A stretch of DNA of 64,000 nucleotides from Verrucomicrobia bacterium LW23 (GCA_003054695.1 QAZA01000001.1:161092-225091); one strand, 5' to 3'. Numbered from the stretch's first letter, positions 49,607 to 59,685 are shown. The notes: generated by a model not told the origin, from the letters alone. Program-made: numbers and translations.

Positions 49607-50947
49607 ATGCCTGGCGAGGGAGAGGCCGTCCCGGCGTCCGCGGTGGCTTTGGAGGTGGCGCCGCTGCTGTCGGTGGTGATTCCGACATTTCGTCGCCCGG
49701 CCATGTTGCGCGAGGCGCTGCGCAGTGTGCTGGCGAATGGCTTTAGTGCCGGCTCGCTGGAAGTTGTTGTGTCCGACGATGATCCGCAGGAAAGCGCCCG
49801 TGCTGTTGTGGAGAGTGCGGCGGGGGACGTGGCGATTTTGTCGCCGGAGCGGAGCCGCCTTACGGAAGCCGCCGTGACGGCATCTCCGGCGCAGGTGCCG
49901 TTGCCGCCGGCGCCCGTGCTTCGCTACGTCAGCCACGCCGCGGCAAAAGCACAAGCGGCCCGCGCTGCTGAGGAGGGGACCGCGCGTTTATCTCCTTCCG
50001 CACCCTCGGTTGCCGAGGCGTACGAGACGTATGGGGGGAAAGCGCCGATCGTGCTGCCGCCGGGGCATCCCGCGCCTAACTGGGATTTCGGCGCCCGGCA
50101 GGCGCGGGGCGAGTTCCTTTTCAAGCTGGATGACGACGACGTGATTGTGCCGGGGTTTCTCGCACGGTGCGTGGCGTTTTTACAGGCGAATCCGACGGCG
50201 TCGTGCGTGTACACGGCGCATGTGATTGCCGACACGGCGACGGGCGCGAGATACGAGCTTGTAGATACCACCTTTTTCGGCCCGCCCGCGCGGGGCGGCC
50301 ACGGCTTCCCGGCCGCAGGCAGCGAGGCGGCGGCCACGCTGGTGCCGGGCGCCGCCTACGCGGTGGCGGTGCTGTGCAACGAGGGCGGCTACCCTGTCAA
50401 TCACAAGACGATCGGTATGTGCCGCACCGAGGCGGCCCGCCGCATCGACTTCTATGCACTTGCGGCGGAGGACTTTGCGAACAGCGCTGCGTTGGGGCTG
50501 GTGGGCGATGTCGGCTACATCCCGCACCCGCTGTACGAGTACCGCATGCACGGCGCCAACGCGATGACGACCGATCTTTTTCGCGTGTGGCGCTTTAGCA
50601 GCCACGCGCTGGATGGCCTGGACCGGCTGGAGGCGGGCCTGCGTCATCCGCAGCTTGGTCCACGCTGGCGAGCCGTGGTGGGCCGCTGCCGCGAGGCATT
50701 GCCGCTCTTCTATCTGTTCCGCGCCTTTCGGGATCAATCCCGCGCGGCGGCCTGGGAGTTGTGGGGCCGCCTCCGCACGGCGGGCGCGTTCGGCGGCGGC
50801 GCGGGCCGTGCGGCGGAGTGGAAGGGCTGGTGCCTGCTTATCGCCGGCACGCTGACCCCTGGCCCAGTAAGGCAGGCAGCGTTCGAGATCTACCGCCGCA
50901 GCGGTGCCCTGCGCTCCGCCATAGCGCGCGGGCTGGGGATGCGGTAG
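49607..50947 (+). CDS. Glycosyltransferase family 2
   Basis: The 446-residue protein has the GT-A start LLSVVIPTFRRPAMLREALR, an early VVVSDDDP and the metal-binding acidic motif FLFKLDDDDVIVPGFL. A FGARQARGE stretch precedes the acidic motif, as is usual. There is an Ala/Pro-rich insertion of about 60 residues before it, and a C-terminal helical part of about 120 residues. It probably transfers a sugar to an envelope glycan at the cytoplasmic face. Acceptor and donor are unknown. Confidence 0.88.
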   Translation: MPGEGEAVPASAVALEVAPLLSVVIPTFRRPAMLREALRSVLANGFSAGSLEVVVSDDDPQESARAVVESAAGDVAILSPERSRLTEAAVTASPAQVPLPPAPVLRYVSHAAAKAQAARAAEEGTARLSPSAPSVAEAYETYGGKAPIVLPPGHPAPNWDFGARQARGEFLFKLDDDDVIVPGFLARCVAFLQANPTASCVYTAHVIADTATGARYELVDTTFFGPPARGGHGFPAAGSEAAATLVPGAAYAVAVLCNEGGYPVNHKTIGMCRTEAARRIDFYALAAEDFANSAALGLVGDVGYIPHPLYEYRMHGANAMTTDLFRVWRFSSHALDGLDRLEAGLRHPQLGPRWRAVVGRCREALPLFYLFRAFRDQSRAAAWELWGRLRTAGAFGGGAGRAAEWKGWCLLIAGTLTPGPVRQAAFEIYRRSGALRSAIARGLGMR

Positions 50948-51114
50948 CGCCAGCGCCCTGGCTGGCCACTGCGTTAGTCAAATGGCCGTGGAGCGTCACC
51001 TTACGGATTCCCTTGGTAATGTCTGCTTACATTCCTGGCTAGCTAGCCAAATACTCCCCACCGCCGCCCCTTCCCCCTTGATATTTCCATCGCCATAAAG
51101 TAAGTCTTGGCGCG

Positions 51115-52320
51115 ATGAATCCCTCCCGACTTTTCCTGGCCAGTTGTCTGGCGCTTGCGGTTACGGCGATGAGTTTTGCCATCCGGGGCGATATCATGGG
51201 GGAGATCTCCACCGTCTTTAAGCTGAGCAAGGACGAGGTAGGCTGGGTAAACGCGGCCGCCTTTTGGGGATTTACGCTGGCGATGGTGTTTGGCGGGCCG
51301 CTGTGCGACGTGATCGGCATGCGCAATATCGTCATTATTGCGATTGTGGGGCACCTTACCGGCATCCTCACCACGATATTTGCGACGGGCGGCACCAGCC
51401 TTTTCGTCGGCACGCTGCTTATCGGTATCGCCAACGGTAGTGTGGAGGCCGCGTGCAATCCGCTTATCGCCGCCATGTACCCGGACGACAAGACGCGGCG
51501 GCTTAACCTCTTTCACGTGTGGTTTCCCGGCGGCATCGTTATTGGCGGCCTGGCGTGCTACGCGCTGATGCAGGCCGGGCTGGGCTGGCAGGCCAAAAAC
51601 GCGCTGATGCTGCTGCCGCTGGTAGTCTACGCCGCGCTGTTTTGGCGGCAGGAGTTCCCCCGAACGGAGCGCGTGGAGGCGGGCGTTTCCACGGGCGCCA
51701 TGTTTGCTGCGTGCGGGCAGCCTCTGTTTCTTGTGATGGTGGCGTGCATGTTGCTGACAGCCGCCACGGAGCTCGGGCCCAATCAGTGGATCTCCACCAT
51801 CCTAACCGAGACAGCCGGAGTCCCGGGCATCCTTGTGCTGGTGTGGATTACCGGGTTGATGGCGCTGGGCCGGCAGTTTGCCGGGCCGGTGGTGCATCGG
51901 CTTAACCCGATTGGCATGCTGCTTTTCTCCGCCATCTTCTCGGCCATTGGGCTGCTATGGATGAGCGTGGCGAAGGACACCATCTCCATTTATGCGGCCG
52001 CCACCGTGTTTGCCGTGGGTGTGTGCTACTTCTGGCCCACCATGCTGGGTGTGGTGGCGGAGCGCTGCCCGACGACCGGCGCCCTGGGCCTGGCCATTAT
52101 GGGCGGTGCCGGCATGCTCAGCGCGGGCTTTATCCAGCCGGCCATGGGTATTGTGTACAAGGATTACGGCGGGGACGTGGCGCTGCGGCTTACCGGCCTC
52201 ATGCCCTTCCTGCTCATCCTCGTCTTCGGCACCCTGTACGCCATGGATCTCCGCCGCGGCGGCTACCGCACGCAAAAACCGGGCGATGGCGCGCCGGGCG
52301 CCGCCGGGCAAGGACATTAG
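51115..52320 (+). CDS. Major facilitator superfamily transporter
   Basis: The 401-residue protein has 12 predicted helices in two halves. WVNAAAFWGFTLAMVFGGPL followed by CDVIGMRNIVIIAIVGHLTG corresponds to the helix 2-3 region with an MFS-like loop. The arrangement resembles sugar or anion importers of the FucP/NNP-like groups, but no specific motif allows a choice. The stop overlaps the end of the convergent DUF4388 gene by four bases. Confidence 0.87.
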   Translation: MNPSRLFLASCLALAVTAMSFAIRGDIMGEISTVFKLSKDEVGWVNAAAFWGFTLAMVFGGPLCDVIGMRNIVIIAIVGHLTGILTTIFATGGTSLFVGTLLIGIANGSVEAACNPLIAAMYPDDKTRRLNLFHVWFPGGIVIGGLACYALMQAGLGWQAKNALMLLPLVVYAALFWRQEFPRTERVEAGVSTGAMFAACGQPLFLVMVACMLLTAATELGPNQWISTILTETAGVPGILVLVWITGLMALGRQFAGPVVHRLNPIGMLLFSAIFSAIGLLWMSVAKDTISIYAAATVFAVGVCYFWPTMLGVVAERCPTTGALGLAIMGGAGMLSAGFIQPAMGIVYKDYGGDVALRLTGLMPFLLILVFGTLYAMDLRRGGYRTQKPGDGAPGAAGQGH

Positions 52321-53381
52321 CGCTTGCCGTTAGCGGCGACGCGGTTCATCAGCACGCCCATGACGTGGGGGCTGGGGCGCAGGATCTGAACGCCGCGCAG
52401 ATTGGCCACAGCCGGACGCAGCGCGGCAGCAGGCGACGTGCTGCGTGACAGGACAGGCATCGCGGGCTTTTGTACCGATGCGGCGGTAGCGACCGGTGTG
52501 GGGAAGGGGATTGCGTTGGCGGGCATCGCGGGCGTGGGGCGCTCGACTACGGTTGGCGGCAACGGGGCAGCTGCCGGCGAGGGTACACTGCCCGTGGCCG
52601 GGCGGGGCGGCAGCGCGGGCGAAAGCGGCGCGTCGGCCGGGTGCTCGGGCTCGATATGGTCGAACGTGATGCGGGGGCTGGACTTGCGCAAGGGGCTGGT
52701 GGCGGACGACTTTGCTTTGAATATAGCGGGCCGCTCCTTGCCATCGGTGCTGGCAGTGGCTGCCAGGGTCAACGGCGACGTCATCTTTGCCGGGGCGGCC
52801 GAAGGACCGGGACGGGCGGCGCGCAGAGGGGCAATCAGCCCGGCGGACCGCAGTTTGTAGAGACTGAGCAGCACGGTATCGAGCGGCTGCTCGGTAAACT
52901 CGGCCAACTCGCACGCACTGGCGCCGCGGGCCAGCAGGGGCCCGGCCAGCTCGTAAAAGTGGTGCAGTTGGTCACCCATCCAGCTTTCGGAGTGGCCCGT
53001 GGTTGTAAACACAGTCATCTCGCTGGGAAAGTGGGGGCGCAGCTCGTCAACCTCCTGCATGGTGGACATGGCCGAGAGCATTAGCTGCTCTACGGGAATG
53101 AGAAAACGGAACTCAGCGATGAAGTTTTCCTTGAGATTGCGTTCCAGAACAAACGTACCGGTCCCCGCCTTAACAATGGAGGATATGGCGTGACTAACAC
53201 CAAAGACATCCTCTACCGGCTTAGCGTCCACAAAAAGGGCATAGAGGCATTTCTCTTGTATATACAACTCGTGCTTCTTTGCTGAGGGAAGCTCAGATAC
53301 AGCGAGTTTACTAAACCCATTCCCCACCAGGGCAAGTACATCACCCAGAGGCATTTCACATAAATCGCCAAAGATAGCCAT
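52317..53381 (-). CDS. DUF4388 (PATAN)-domain protein
   Basis: The 354-residue protein begins with the DUF4388/PATAN pattern: MAIFGDLCEMPLGDVLALVG and GTGTFVLERNLKE within the first 85 residues. These domains occur in bacterial signalling proteins and can mediate interactions with response regulators. A helical, winged-helix-like region follows (LARGASACELAEFTEQPLDT, LLSLYKLRSAGLI), and then a Pro/Ala-rich, probably disordered tail of about 170 residues. It stands alone and is convergent with the MFS gene. Confidence 0.75.
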   Translation of the reverse strand: MAIFGDLCEMPLGDVLALVGNGFSKLAVSELPSAKKHELYIQEKCLYALFVDAKPVEDVFGVSHAISSIVKAGTGTFVLERNLKENFIAEFRFLIPVEQLMLSAMSTMQEVDELRPHFPSEMTVFTTTGHSESWMGDQLHHFYELAGPLLARGASACELAEFTEQPLDTVLLSLYKLRSAGLIAPLRAARPGPSAAPAKMTSPLTLAATASTDGKERPAIFKAKSSATSPLRKSSPRITFDHIEPEHPADAPLSPALPPRPATGSVPSPAAAPLPPTVVERPTPAMPANAIPFPTPVATAASVQKPAMPVLSRSTSPAAALRPAVANLRGVQILRPSPHVMGVLMNRVAANGKR

Positions 53382-53975
53382 ATATACAACAGGTTGTGGA
53401 CAGGGGTTGAACCAGACAAAAATGTAACAGCTTTGCTATCAGGCACTTGGGTGTCAATCAAGTGCAAGCTGCCGGGACGAGAACCTGGCCATTACTCCGG
53501 AGCCCCGGAGCCGGGCGCGAACTTAAAGTCGCGGATTCTAACGTTCAATCAAGGGTAATTTGCAACAAAATGTTGAAGGAAATATCTGTATAACAGGCCA
53601 GCCATGTTTCAGGCGTCTGTTATTCGCCCATGTGCACCAAATGCTATACGCCACCTGCCATTTATCAAATCCGCATTTGTTTTATACATAAAGTTTGCCA
53701 TGTTCGGGTTTGGGAGACGGTCGGGCCGGACCAGGCACGCCGCGTTGCAGACGAGGAGCAATCGCTCTCCTGTCTGATTCATTATCGGTTGCCTGGCGCA
53801 GTCGTTTACAACTCCAAACTATAAATTTCCGGTTTTCCTTAATAACAGGGGGGGGGAACACCATCGCAGCAACCGCCCATCAAGTTTGCGCAAGCAAACG
53901 CATCAACGAATCATGATGCGTGAATATTTTCCTTGCGTCCCCATGCCCCCCGCTCCATAGTTCAACCACCTACCT
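53382..53975. other. AT-richer divergent region between the DUF4388 gene and metK
   Basis: This stretch is clearly less GC-rich than its surroundings. It holds two hairpins: GCACTTG with CAAGTGC (near 53443-53465) and CTCCGG-AGCC-CCGGAG (near 53496-53511). I looked for the cores of SAM-I, SAM-II and SAH riboswitches ahead of metK and saw none. Promoters for both divergent genes must lie here, but I cannot place them reliably. Confidence 0.4.
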
Positions 53976-55157
53976 ATGTCCCGAAACTACATCTTCAGCT
54001 CGGAGTCCGTCACCGAAGGACATCCGGATAAAGTCGCCGATACTATTTCCGACGCGATCCTGGACGCGTGCCTCGCGCAGGATCCCAAGAGCCGCGTGGC
54101 CTGCGAGACGCTCGTGAAGAGCAATCTCGTGGTCGTCGCGGGTGAGATCACCACCAAGGCCGATTTTGACTACGTGAAGACGGCGCGCGAAGCGATTCGC
54201 GGCATCGGCTACACGGAGCACTCGGAGAAGTTCAACGCGGACGACGTGTTTGTCATGAACGCGCTCAACCGCCAGAGCCCCGACATCGCCCAGGGCGTGG
54301 ACGAAGCGGGCGCCGAAGGCAAGGAGACCGCCGAGCAGGGTGCCGGCGATCAGGGCCTGATGTTCGGCTTTGCGTGCCGCGAGACCCCGGAGCTTTTCCC
54401 CGCCCCCATCGCCTACTCCCACAAGCTGGGCCTGAAGCTGGTGGAGCTGCGCAAGGGCGGCGTTGTGCCGTGGCTGCGCCCCGACGCGAAGACGCAGGTC
54501 TCCCTGCAATACGAGGGCTACCGCCCCGTTCGCGTGAGCGCCGTGGTTATCTCCACGCAGCACACCGAGGACGTGAAACACAGCGAGATCAAGGACTACA
54601 TCATCTCCGAGGTCATCAAAAAGGTGCTGCCGGCCGAGCTGCTGGACGCGAAGACCGAGTATCTCGTCAACCCCACCGGCCGCTTTGTGCTGGGTGGCCC
54701 CGAGGGCGACACGGGCCTCACCGGCCGCAAGATTATCGTCGACACCTACGGCGGCATGGGCCGCCACGGCGGCGGCGCGTTCTCGGGCAAGGACCCGAGC
54801 AAGGTGGACCGCAGCGCCGCCTACATGGGCCGCTACGTCGCCAAGAACATCGTGGCCGCCGGCCTGGCGGATCGCGCGGAAATCCAGTTTGCCTACGCCA
54901 TCGGCCATCCGGAGCCCGTCTCCGTGTGCGTCGACACGTTCGGCACCGGCAAGGTTTCCGACGAGAAGATCGAGAAGGCCGTGCGCGAGGTGTTCTACTT
55001 CCAGCCGTCCCGCATCGTGAAGCAGCTCGACCTGCTCCGCCCGATCTACAGCAAGACCACCAACTACGGCCACTTCGGCCGCGAGAACGATCTCGACGCG
55101 CTGACCTGGGAGCGCACGGACAAGGCCGAAGCGCTGAAGTCTGCCGCCGGCCTGTAA
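53976..55157 (+). CDS. metK: S-adenosylmethionine synthetase
   Basis: The 393-residue protein has the family motifs [20 protein letters not shown] at the start, [14 protein letters not shown] (ATP-binding GAGDQG) and [19 protein letters not shown] (the P-loop-like GGGAFSGKD). It makes SAM from methionine and ATP in the cytoplasm. The length is standard (about 385 residues). It is followed 91 bp later by ahcY, which recycles the SAH left after methyl transfer, so the two form a methyl-cycle pair. A strong hairpin lies in the gap. Confidence 0.98.
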   Translation: MSRNYIFSSESVTEGHPDKVADTISDAILDACLAQDPKSRVACETLVKSNLVVVAGEITTKADFDYVKTAREAIRGIGYTEHSEKFNADDVFVMNALNRQSPDIAQGVDEAGAEGKETAEQGAGDQGLMFGFACRETPELFPAPIAYSHKLGLKLVELRKGGVVPWLRPDAKTQVSLQYEGYRPVRVSAVVISTQHTEDVKHSEIKDYIISEVIKKVLPAELLDAKTEYLVNPTGRFVLGGPEGDTGLTGRKIIVDTYGGMGRHGGGAFSGKDPSKVDRSAAYMGRYVAKNIVAAGLADRAEIQFAYAIGHPEPVSVCVDTFGTGKVSDEKIEKAVREVFYFQPSRIVKQLDLLRPIYSKTTNYGHFGRENDLDALTWERTDKAEALKSAAGL

Positions 55158-55165
55158 GCAGCGTG

Positions 55166-55202
55166 ACGCTGCACCCTGTTTACGGACAGCGGTGCAGCGT
55201 CT
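55166..55202. promoter_or_regulatory. Long hairpin between metK and ahcY
   Basis: GACGCTGCACC (55166-55176) pairs perfectly with GGTGCAGCGTC (55192-55202), and CTGT pairs with ACAG inside, with one bulged C and a six-base loop. A pyrimidine-rich stretch follows but no T-run, so it is unlikely to be a simple intrinsic terminator. It may stabilise the metK end of a processed mRNA or tune ahcY expression. It does not match the SAH riboswitch core that I know. Confidence 0.5.
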
Positions 55203-55248
55203 CCTCTCCCCCCTCTCAAGCCCCCTCACTTAAATACTACCCCACAAC

Positions 55249-56613
55249 ATGAGCTCTACCCTCGAAGCCGTCGCTGACGCCGTCTCCACCGTGGCCAAGG
55301 CCGTTACCAAGAAGGACGACTTTAAAGTCGCCGATCTTTCCCTGGCCGAATTTGGCCGTAAGGAAATCAACATTGCCGAGACCGAAATGCCCGGCCTGAT
55401 GGCCCTGCGCGCCGAGTACAAAGGCAAGAAGCCCCTCGCGGGTGCCAAGATCGCCGGCTGCCTGCACATGACCATCCAGACCGCCGTTCTCATCGAGACG
55501 CTGGTCGAACTCGGCGCCGAAGTGCGCTGGAGCAGCTGCAACATTTTCTCCACGCAGGACCACGCCGCGGCCGCCATCGCCGCCGCCGGCATTGGCGTGT
55601 TTGCCTGGAAGGGCATGAACGCCGAGGAGTTCGACTGGTGTATCGAGCAGACGCTGCGCTGGCCGGACGGCTCGCAGCTCAACATGATCCTCGATGACGG
55701 CGGCGACCTCACCAACATGGTGCACGACAAGTACCCCGAGCTGATCCCCGGCATCTACGGCCTGTCCGAAGAGACGACCACCGGCGTTCACCGCCTGGCC
55801 CAGCGCGTCCTCAAGGGCACCCTCAAGATGCCCGCCATTAACGTGAACGACAGCTGCACCAAGAGCAAGTTCGACAACCTCTACGGCTGCCGCGAGTCCT
55901 TTCTGGACGCCGTGAAGCGCGCGACCGACGTGATGGTCGCCGGTAAGGTGGTCGTTGTGGCCGGCTACGGCGACGTGGGCAAGGGCTGCGTGCAGGCCGC
56001 CAAAGGCCTAGGCGCCCGCGTTATCGTTACGGAAATCGACCCGATCAACGCCCTGCAGGCCGCCATGGAAGGGTTCCAGGTCGACACGATGGACGAAGCC
56101 GCCAAGTACGGCGACATCTTCGTGACGACGACCGGCAACATCGACGTCATTACCCGCGCCCACATGGACGCGATGAAGAACCAGGCCATCGTCTGCAACA
56201 TCGGCCACTTCGACTCCGAAGTGCAGGTAGGCAGCCTGTACGGCGACGCCACGCTCAAGAAGATCAACGTCAAGCCCCTGGTCGATCAGTTCCAGTGGCC
56301 CAACGGCAAGGTCATCACCATCCTGGCCGAAGGCCGCCTGGTGAACCTGGGCTGCGCCACCGGCCACCCCAGCTTCGTCATGAGCGCCAGCTTTACCAAC
56401 CAGACGGTTGCCCAGCTGGAACTGTGGGCCAACCGTAACACCGGCAAGTACAAGAACGAGCTCTACGTCCTGCCCAAGCAGCTGGACGAAAAGGTGGCCC
56501 GCCTGCACCTGGACAAGCTCGGCGCCAAGCTCACCGTGCTGACCCCCGCCCAGTCCGAGTACCTCGGCATCCCCGTCGAAGGCCCCTACAAGGCCGACAA
56601 CTACCGCTACTAG
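55249..56613 (+). CDS. ahcY: Adenosylhomocysteinase
   Basis: The 454-residue protein shows [61 protein letters not shown] and the NAD-binding [20 protein letters not shown], all standard for SAH hydrolase. It ends PYKADNYRY, the family C-terminus with the Lys and Tyr that reach into the neighbouring subunit. It splits SAH into homocysteine and adenosine in the cytoplasm. A terminator lies 100 bp downstream. Confidence 0.98.
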   Translation: MSSTLEAVADAVSTVAKAVTKKDDFKVADLSLAEFGRKEINIAETEMPGLMALRAEYKGKKPLAGAKIAGCLHMTIQTAVLIETLVELGAEVRWSSCNIFSTQDHAAAAIAAAGIGVFAWKGMNAEEFDWCIEQTLRWPDGSQLNMILDDGGDLTNMVHDKYPELIPGIYGLSEETTTGVHRLAQRVLKGTLKMPAINVNDSCTKSKFDNLYGCRESFLDAVKRATDVMVAGKVVVVAGYGDVGKGCVQAAKGLGARVIVTEIDPINALQAAMEGFQVDTMDEAAKYGDIFVTTTGNIDVITRAHMDAMKNQAIVCNIGHFDSEVQVGSLYGDATLKKINVKPLVDQFQWPNGKVITILAEGRLVNLGCATGHPSFVMSASFTNQTVAQLELWANRNTGKYKNELYVLPKQLDEKVARLHLDKLGAKLTVLTPAQSEYLGIPVEGPYKADNYRY

Positions 56614-56713
56614 CAGCTCGGGGCGCTGCACCCCTGTTGCTGACGGGCCCCGACCTGAATCCGGGGTCCGTCGCTGCGGAGGCGGATGGCCCGGCGGATG
56701 CTTCAGCTTCCTC

Positions 56714-56749
56714 AAGACCCACATTTGCTTCGGCAGATGTGGGTCTTTT
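56714..56749 (+). terminator. Intrinsic terminator after ahcY
   Basis: AAGACCCACAT at 56714 pairs with ATGTGGGTCTT around a short GC pair and a TTCG tetraloop (TTGC-TTCG-GCAG), and is followed by TTTT. The stem carries A-rich and T-rich ends, so it could work in both directions. The MITE copy 2 begins only nine bases later. Confidence 0.85.
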
Positions 56750-56757
56750 GGCTATTA

Positions 56758-56920
56758 GACCAATTATCGGAATAAACGGGTACATTGGCGGGACGCTTTT
56801 GAGCGAGGGCGGCGTTGAGTCTTCGGTCATGCATTTTTTCAAATGCACTCCCTCAGCCTCGCCTTGCCCTCATCTCAAAATCGCCTCCACCAATGTACCG
56901 GTTTATTCCGACAATGGGTC
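56758..56920. mobile_element. MITE copy 2 (163 bp, palindromic, TNA target duplication)
   Basis: The same element as at 6042-6203, in the same orientation, with three substitutions and one extra T. TTA flanks it on both sides (56755-56757 and 56921-56923) as the target duplication. The right end (ACCGGTTTATTCCGACAATG) is identical to copy 1, while the left end has two changes. It lies just behind the ahcY terminator and contains no gene. Confidence 0.85.
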
Positions 56921-56923
56921 TTA

Positions 56924-57230
56924 GGGGTTGGCGGTCTCCACCCAGGATTTCGGCCCCGGCAGCGCCATAGCATTGATAATGGTGAATGAGATTGACGGAC
57001 AGCAAACGCTGCATCTACGATAGCATTCACATCATCCTGCGCGGAGTCACCTCTAAGTGGTGTCCCGTGGGGTTCCTGATTCCAGCCAAGCCCGGGGTAG
57101 TCCTCGCATCAGAATGCTGCGGGCAACTTCGGGTTAGGGCAGGGAACGGCTACCGCCGTTCTCGGAGCCTTGTGCTCGGTCGACAGGATTTGCGAACGCC
57201 CGGCACCGCGACAGCTTAATGGGCTTTGCT
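56924..57230. other. Intergenic region, nothing recognised
   Basis: No convincing gene, RNA or repeat between the second MITE and the cyclic-nucleotide-type gene. A plus-strand frame from 56986 to 57219 has no family resemblance and atypical composition. Confidence 0.4.
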
Positions 57231-57599
57231 CTAAATAGTCAGGTGCGTAAAGAGGAACGACTGCATCTCCACAAAACGCAACGCCACCTTGCGGGCCACC
57301 TCAAACGTGACCTCCGGGTTGCTGCGCAAAAAGTCCTCGGCGTCGTCCACCACGTATAGCGTGGAGTCCTCCACGGCGCGCACCGTGGCGGTGTGGTAGA
57401 TATCGAGCAGCGCGGCCAGCTCGCCAAATACCGCGCCAGTCTCGGTAACCGTGCTGATTATGGAGCCGTTCTTGACGACCTCCACGGCACCGGTCTTGAG
57501 GACAAACAGCTTACCCGTCTTGTCGCCCTGCTTCATAACAATCTCGCCGGTTGTGTACGAGATCACGGGCTTGCCATCCATCAGCTCAAGCATGTGCAT
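57231..57599 (-). CDS. Stand-alone cyclic-nucleotide-binding-like domain protein
   Basis: The 122-residue protein is a single cNMP-binding beta-roll: GEIVMKQGDKTGKLFVLKTG, then ETGAVFGELAALLDIYHTAT, then VRAVEDSTLYVVDDAEDFLR and a C-terminal helix. The phosphate-binding cassette keeps FGELA, but the arginine that normally contacts the cyclic phosphate (RTA or RSA) is a histidine (HTA). Nucleotide binding is therefore uncertain. There is no DNA-binding or kinase domain. It may work as a partner or regulatory subunit. Confidence 0.85.
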   Translation of the reverse strand: MHMLELMDGKPVISYTTGEIVMKQGDKTGKLFVLKTGAVEVVKNGSIISTVTETGAVFGELAALLDIYHTATVRAVEDSTLYVVDDAEDFLRSNPEVTFEVARKVALRFVEMQSFLFTHLTI

Positions 57600-57816
57600 A
57601 GTGGGGGGGGAGGAAGAAGTGCGATTGACTTAGGCAGCGGCGAGTCCTGCCCGGCGCGCCCCGCGCCTGTCGGTCAGGCTTCCCCGGATATTGGGCACGG
57701 GCTCAACGTCTTGCCAAGCTTATAAGCCCAACTCGCCCCGTTTGGCGCCTTTCCTCCTCTCCGTGTAATCCGTGATCCGTGGTCAGAAACTCCCCTCCTC
57801 CCCCGTTCCTCTCCTC

Positions 57817-58764
57817 CTACTGCCCCGGCCCGGCTTTGGTGCCGGCGGGCAAAACCAGGGCGTAGTCCGTCAGTCTGGCCGGGTCGCACCCCGGGTTGCT
57901 GACGACGTTGTCGCGGGTGGCGAGATCCATCGTAAAGGTGCCGTAGCGGAATTTCAGTTCCGCCCGCAGGGGGATGCGTTCGGGCGTGTCGCTCATCCAC
58001 ACGACAAGGCCGCCTTTCTGGGCCGGGATGGTGGGCTTGCAATCCAGCACCAGCACCCAGCCGGGCGGTTGCGAGCCTACGCGCATCCAGGCGCGTTTCA
58101 GGCATACGGCCTCGCCCTGTTTTACCTTGCCGTCCTCGTAGACGACCAGGCCGCGTTTGGTGCCGGGCTGCCAGTCGCCGGTGCGCAGGGAGTAGAGCAT
58201 GCTGCCCAAATCCTCCAGGGCGTCCTGCGTAAATGTAAACGTATCCACGGACTTGCGGGAGATGCGGTCGCGGCGCACGCTGCGGGCGGTATAATCCACC
58301 TTGTTCTCCTCCACCAGCGTGCGCTTGGGCTCCCTGCGATCCTGCCGGTACTCCAGCGAGCGCCACGGCGCCTTTTGAATGGTGGAGGAAAAGCGGGTGC
58401 GGATCGGGTAGATCGACTCCCCCGCGGCGCGCGTGCGCATAAACAGCTCGCTACGCCACGTTGCTCCGCCGTCGCGCGCTACAAACGTGCCCTCCGCTGC
58501 CAGCACCATACCCCAGCGAATCTCATAGCGCAGCACCTCCCCGTTGGCCCACACCGCACTATTCAGCTTCAGCGGCCCGTAGGGAACGTAGGGGCTGGCC
58601 GGCTTCTCCTCGGCCGGCGCAACCATGCCGCCACTGCCGCCCTTGGAGGGGACGGCGGCAGACTGCGCCCACGCACCCCCATCCACCGCAGCCGTGGAAA
58701 GGAGCGCAAGCGCCGAAAAGGCCAGAGGCCGGAGGAAACGCGAAAATGGTGCGGAAAAAGCCAT
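57817..58764 (-). CDS. DUF3108-family exported protein
   Basis: From the ATG at 58764, preceded by an AGGA-containing stretch, the protein has 315 residues with a signal peptide (LRPLAFSALALLSTAAVDGG, likely cut after AWA). The body (GEVLRYEIRWGMVLAAEGTF, SLEYRQDRREPKRTLVEENK, RISRKSVDTFTFTQDALED) follows the DUF3108 pattern of a periplasmic beta-rich protein. The family has no established function and is thought to be envelope-related. The gene is divergent from the 58935 gene. Confidence 0.8.
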   Translation of the reverse strand: MAFSAPFSRFLRPLAFSALALLSTAAVDGGAWAQSAAVPSKGGSGGMVAPAEEKPASPYVPYGPLKLNSAVWANGEVLRYEIRWGMVLAAEGTFVARDGGATWRSELFMRTRAAGESIYPIRTRFSSTIQKAPWRSLEYRQDRREPKRTLVEENKVDYTARSVRRDRISRKSVDTFTFTQDALEDLGSMLYSLRTGDWQPGTKRGLVVYEDGKVKQGEAVCLKRAWMRVGSQPPGWVLVLDCKPTIPAQKGGLVVWMSDTPERIPLRAELKFRYGTFTMDLATRDNVVSNPGCDPARLTDYALVLPAGTKAGPGQ

Positions 58765-58934
58765 ATCCTGGGGGACTCTCCTGCAAGTAATCGTACTGCC
58801 CCACCCGTCTATTGCAAATAAACGTTGGGAAGGGTTGGGGAAGGAGACATAGCGGGCGGGCTCGAGGAGAAAATTGACGCCGCCGCCGCCCCGGCGCATA
58901 ATGCGGCACTCACCCCCTATCCCTAGTCATCGCC

Positions 58935-59216
58935 ATGAAATCCGCCTACGAACTCGCCATGGAGCGCCTGGAAAAGGCCAGCCCCACCCTAAAACTCACT
59001 CCCCAGCAGCTGGAGCGCCTGCGCGAGATCGACTCCATCTACGCCGCCAAGATCGCCGAGCGCGACGTTTTTCTCAGCGGCGAGCTGGCCAAAGCCCAGG
59101 CCCGCGGCGACATCGCGGAGATGCAGCAATTTCAGCAACAACTGGCCCGCGACACCCGCACCCTGCGCAACGAGTGCGAAGAGAAGAAAGAACGCGTGCG
59201 CCAGGGCAAAGAGTAA
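58935..59216 (+). CDS. Small coiled-coil protein of unknown function
   Basis: The 93-residue protein is almost entirely helical and charged (AMERLEKASPTLKLTPQQLE, MQQFQQQLARDTRTLRNECE), with heptad-like spacing. It has no signal peptide or membrane helix. The ATG at 58935 is used. It lies divergent from the DUF3108 gene. I recognise no specific family. Confidence 0.6.
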   Translation: MKSAYELAMERLEKASPTLKLTPQQLERLREIDSIYAAKIAERDVFLSGELAKAQARGDIAEMQQFQQQLARDTRTLRNECEEKKERVRQGKE

Positions 59217-59319
59217 GAAGACCAGGCAGAAGCACAACGCAGAAGCGCAGGCACAAGCTCCCGCTATCCCACGCCCCCAGCGACGGCTCCCGAAGGGCCG
59301 TCAGCTACAGGATGCAACG

Positions 59320-59685
59320 TCACGTTGCCTTGCGCAGGGAGGCGAGGGCGGAGGGGACGTCGGCGTGCAGGGAGAAGATCTGCTCCAGGCGCACCAGCTC
59401 AAAGACATTGCGCACGCGGGGCGTGAGCGAGGCCAGGGCGAGTTTGCCTTTAAAGCTTTGCACGGATTGAAAATACTCGATCAGCGTGGCAAGACCCGAG
59501 CTGTCGATATAAGTGACCGCCGAGAAATCGAGGAGGAGTCGGGCAGTTTTGGCAGCGGCTTTGGGCCGCAGGTATTCGCGCAGCTTGGGGGACGACTCCA
59601 GGTCGATGTCCCCCTTAATGCTGATAATCGGAATATCGCCGTCCAGGCGTTCGCTGATTTGCATGGGCTTAGAGGTAAGCTGCAT
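59320..59685 (-). CDS. STAS-domain anti-sigma factor antagonist
   Basis: The 121-residue protein is a single STAS domain like SpoIIAA/RsbV: GDIPIISIKGDIDLESSPKL, then LLDFSAVTYIDSSGLATLIE and ASLTPRVRNVFELVRLEQIF. The DSSG motif (residues 61-64) carries the serine phosphorylated by an anti-sigma kinase in the family. No kinase or sigma factor gene is adjacent. The ATG at 59664 is an alternative start. Confidence 0.93.
   Translation of the reverse strand: MQLTSKPMQISERLDGDIPIISIKGDIDLESSPKLREYLRPKAAAKTARLLLDFSAVTYIDSSGLATLIEYFQSVQSFKGKLALASLTPRVRNVFELVRLEQIFSLHADVPSALASLRKAT

Noticed and set aside
53820..53975. Possible SAM-sensing riboswitch before metK
   Set aside because: I looked for the cores of SAM-I, SAM-II and SAH riboswitches and did not see them; GCATC and GATGC around 53900-53925 could pair but no known fold emerges.
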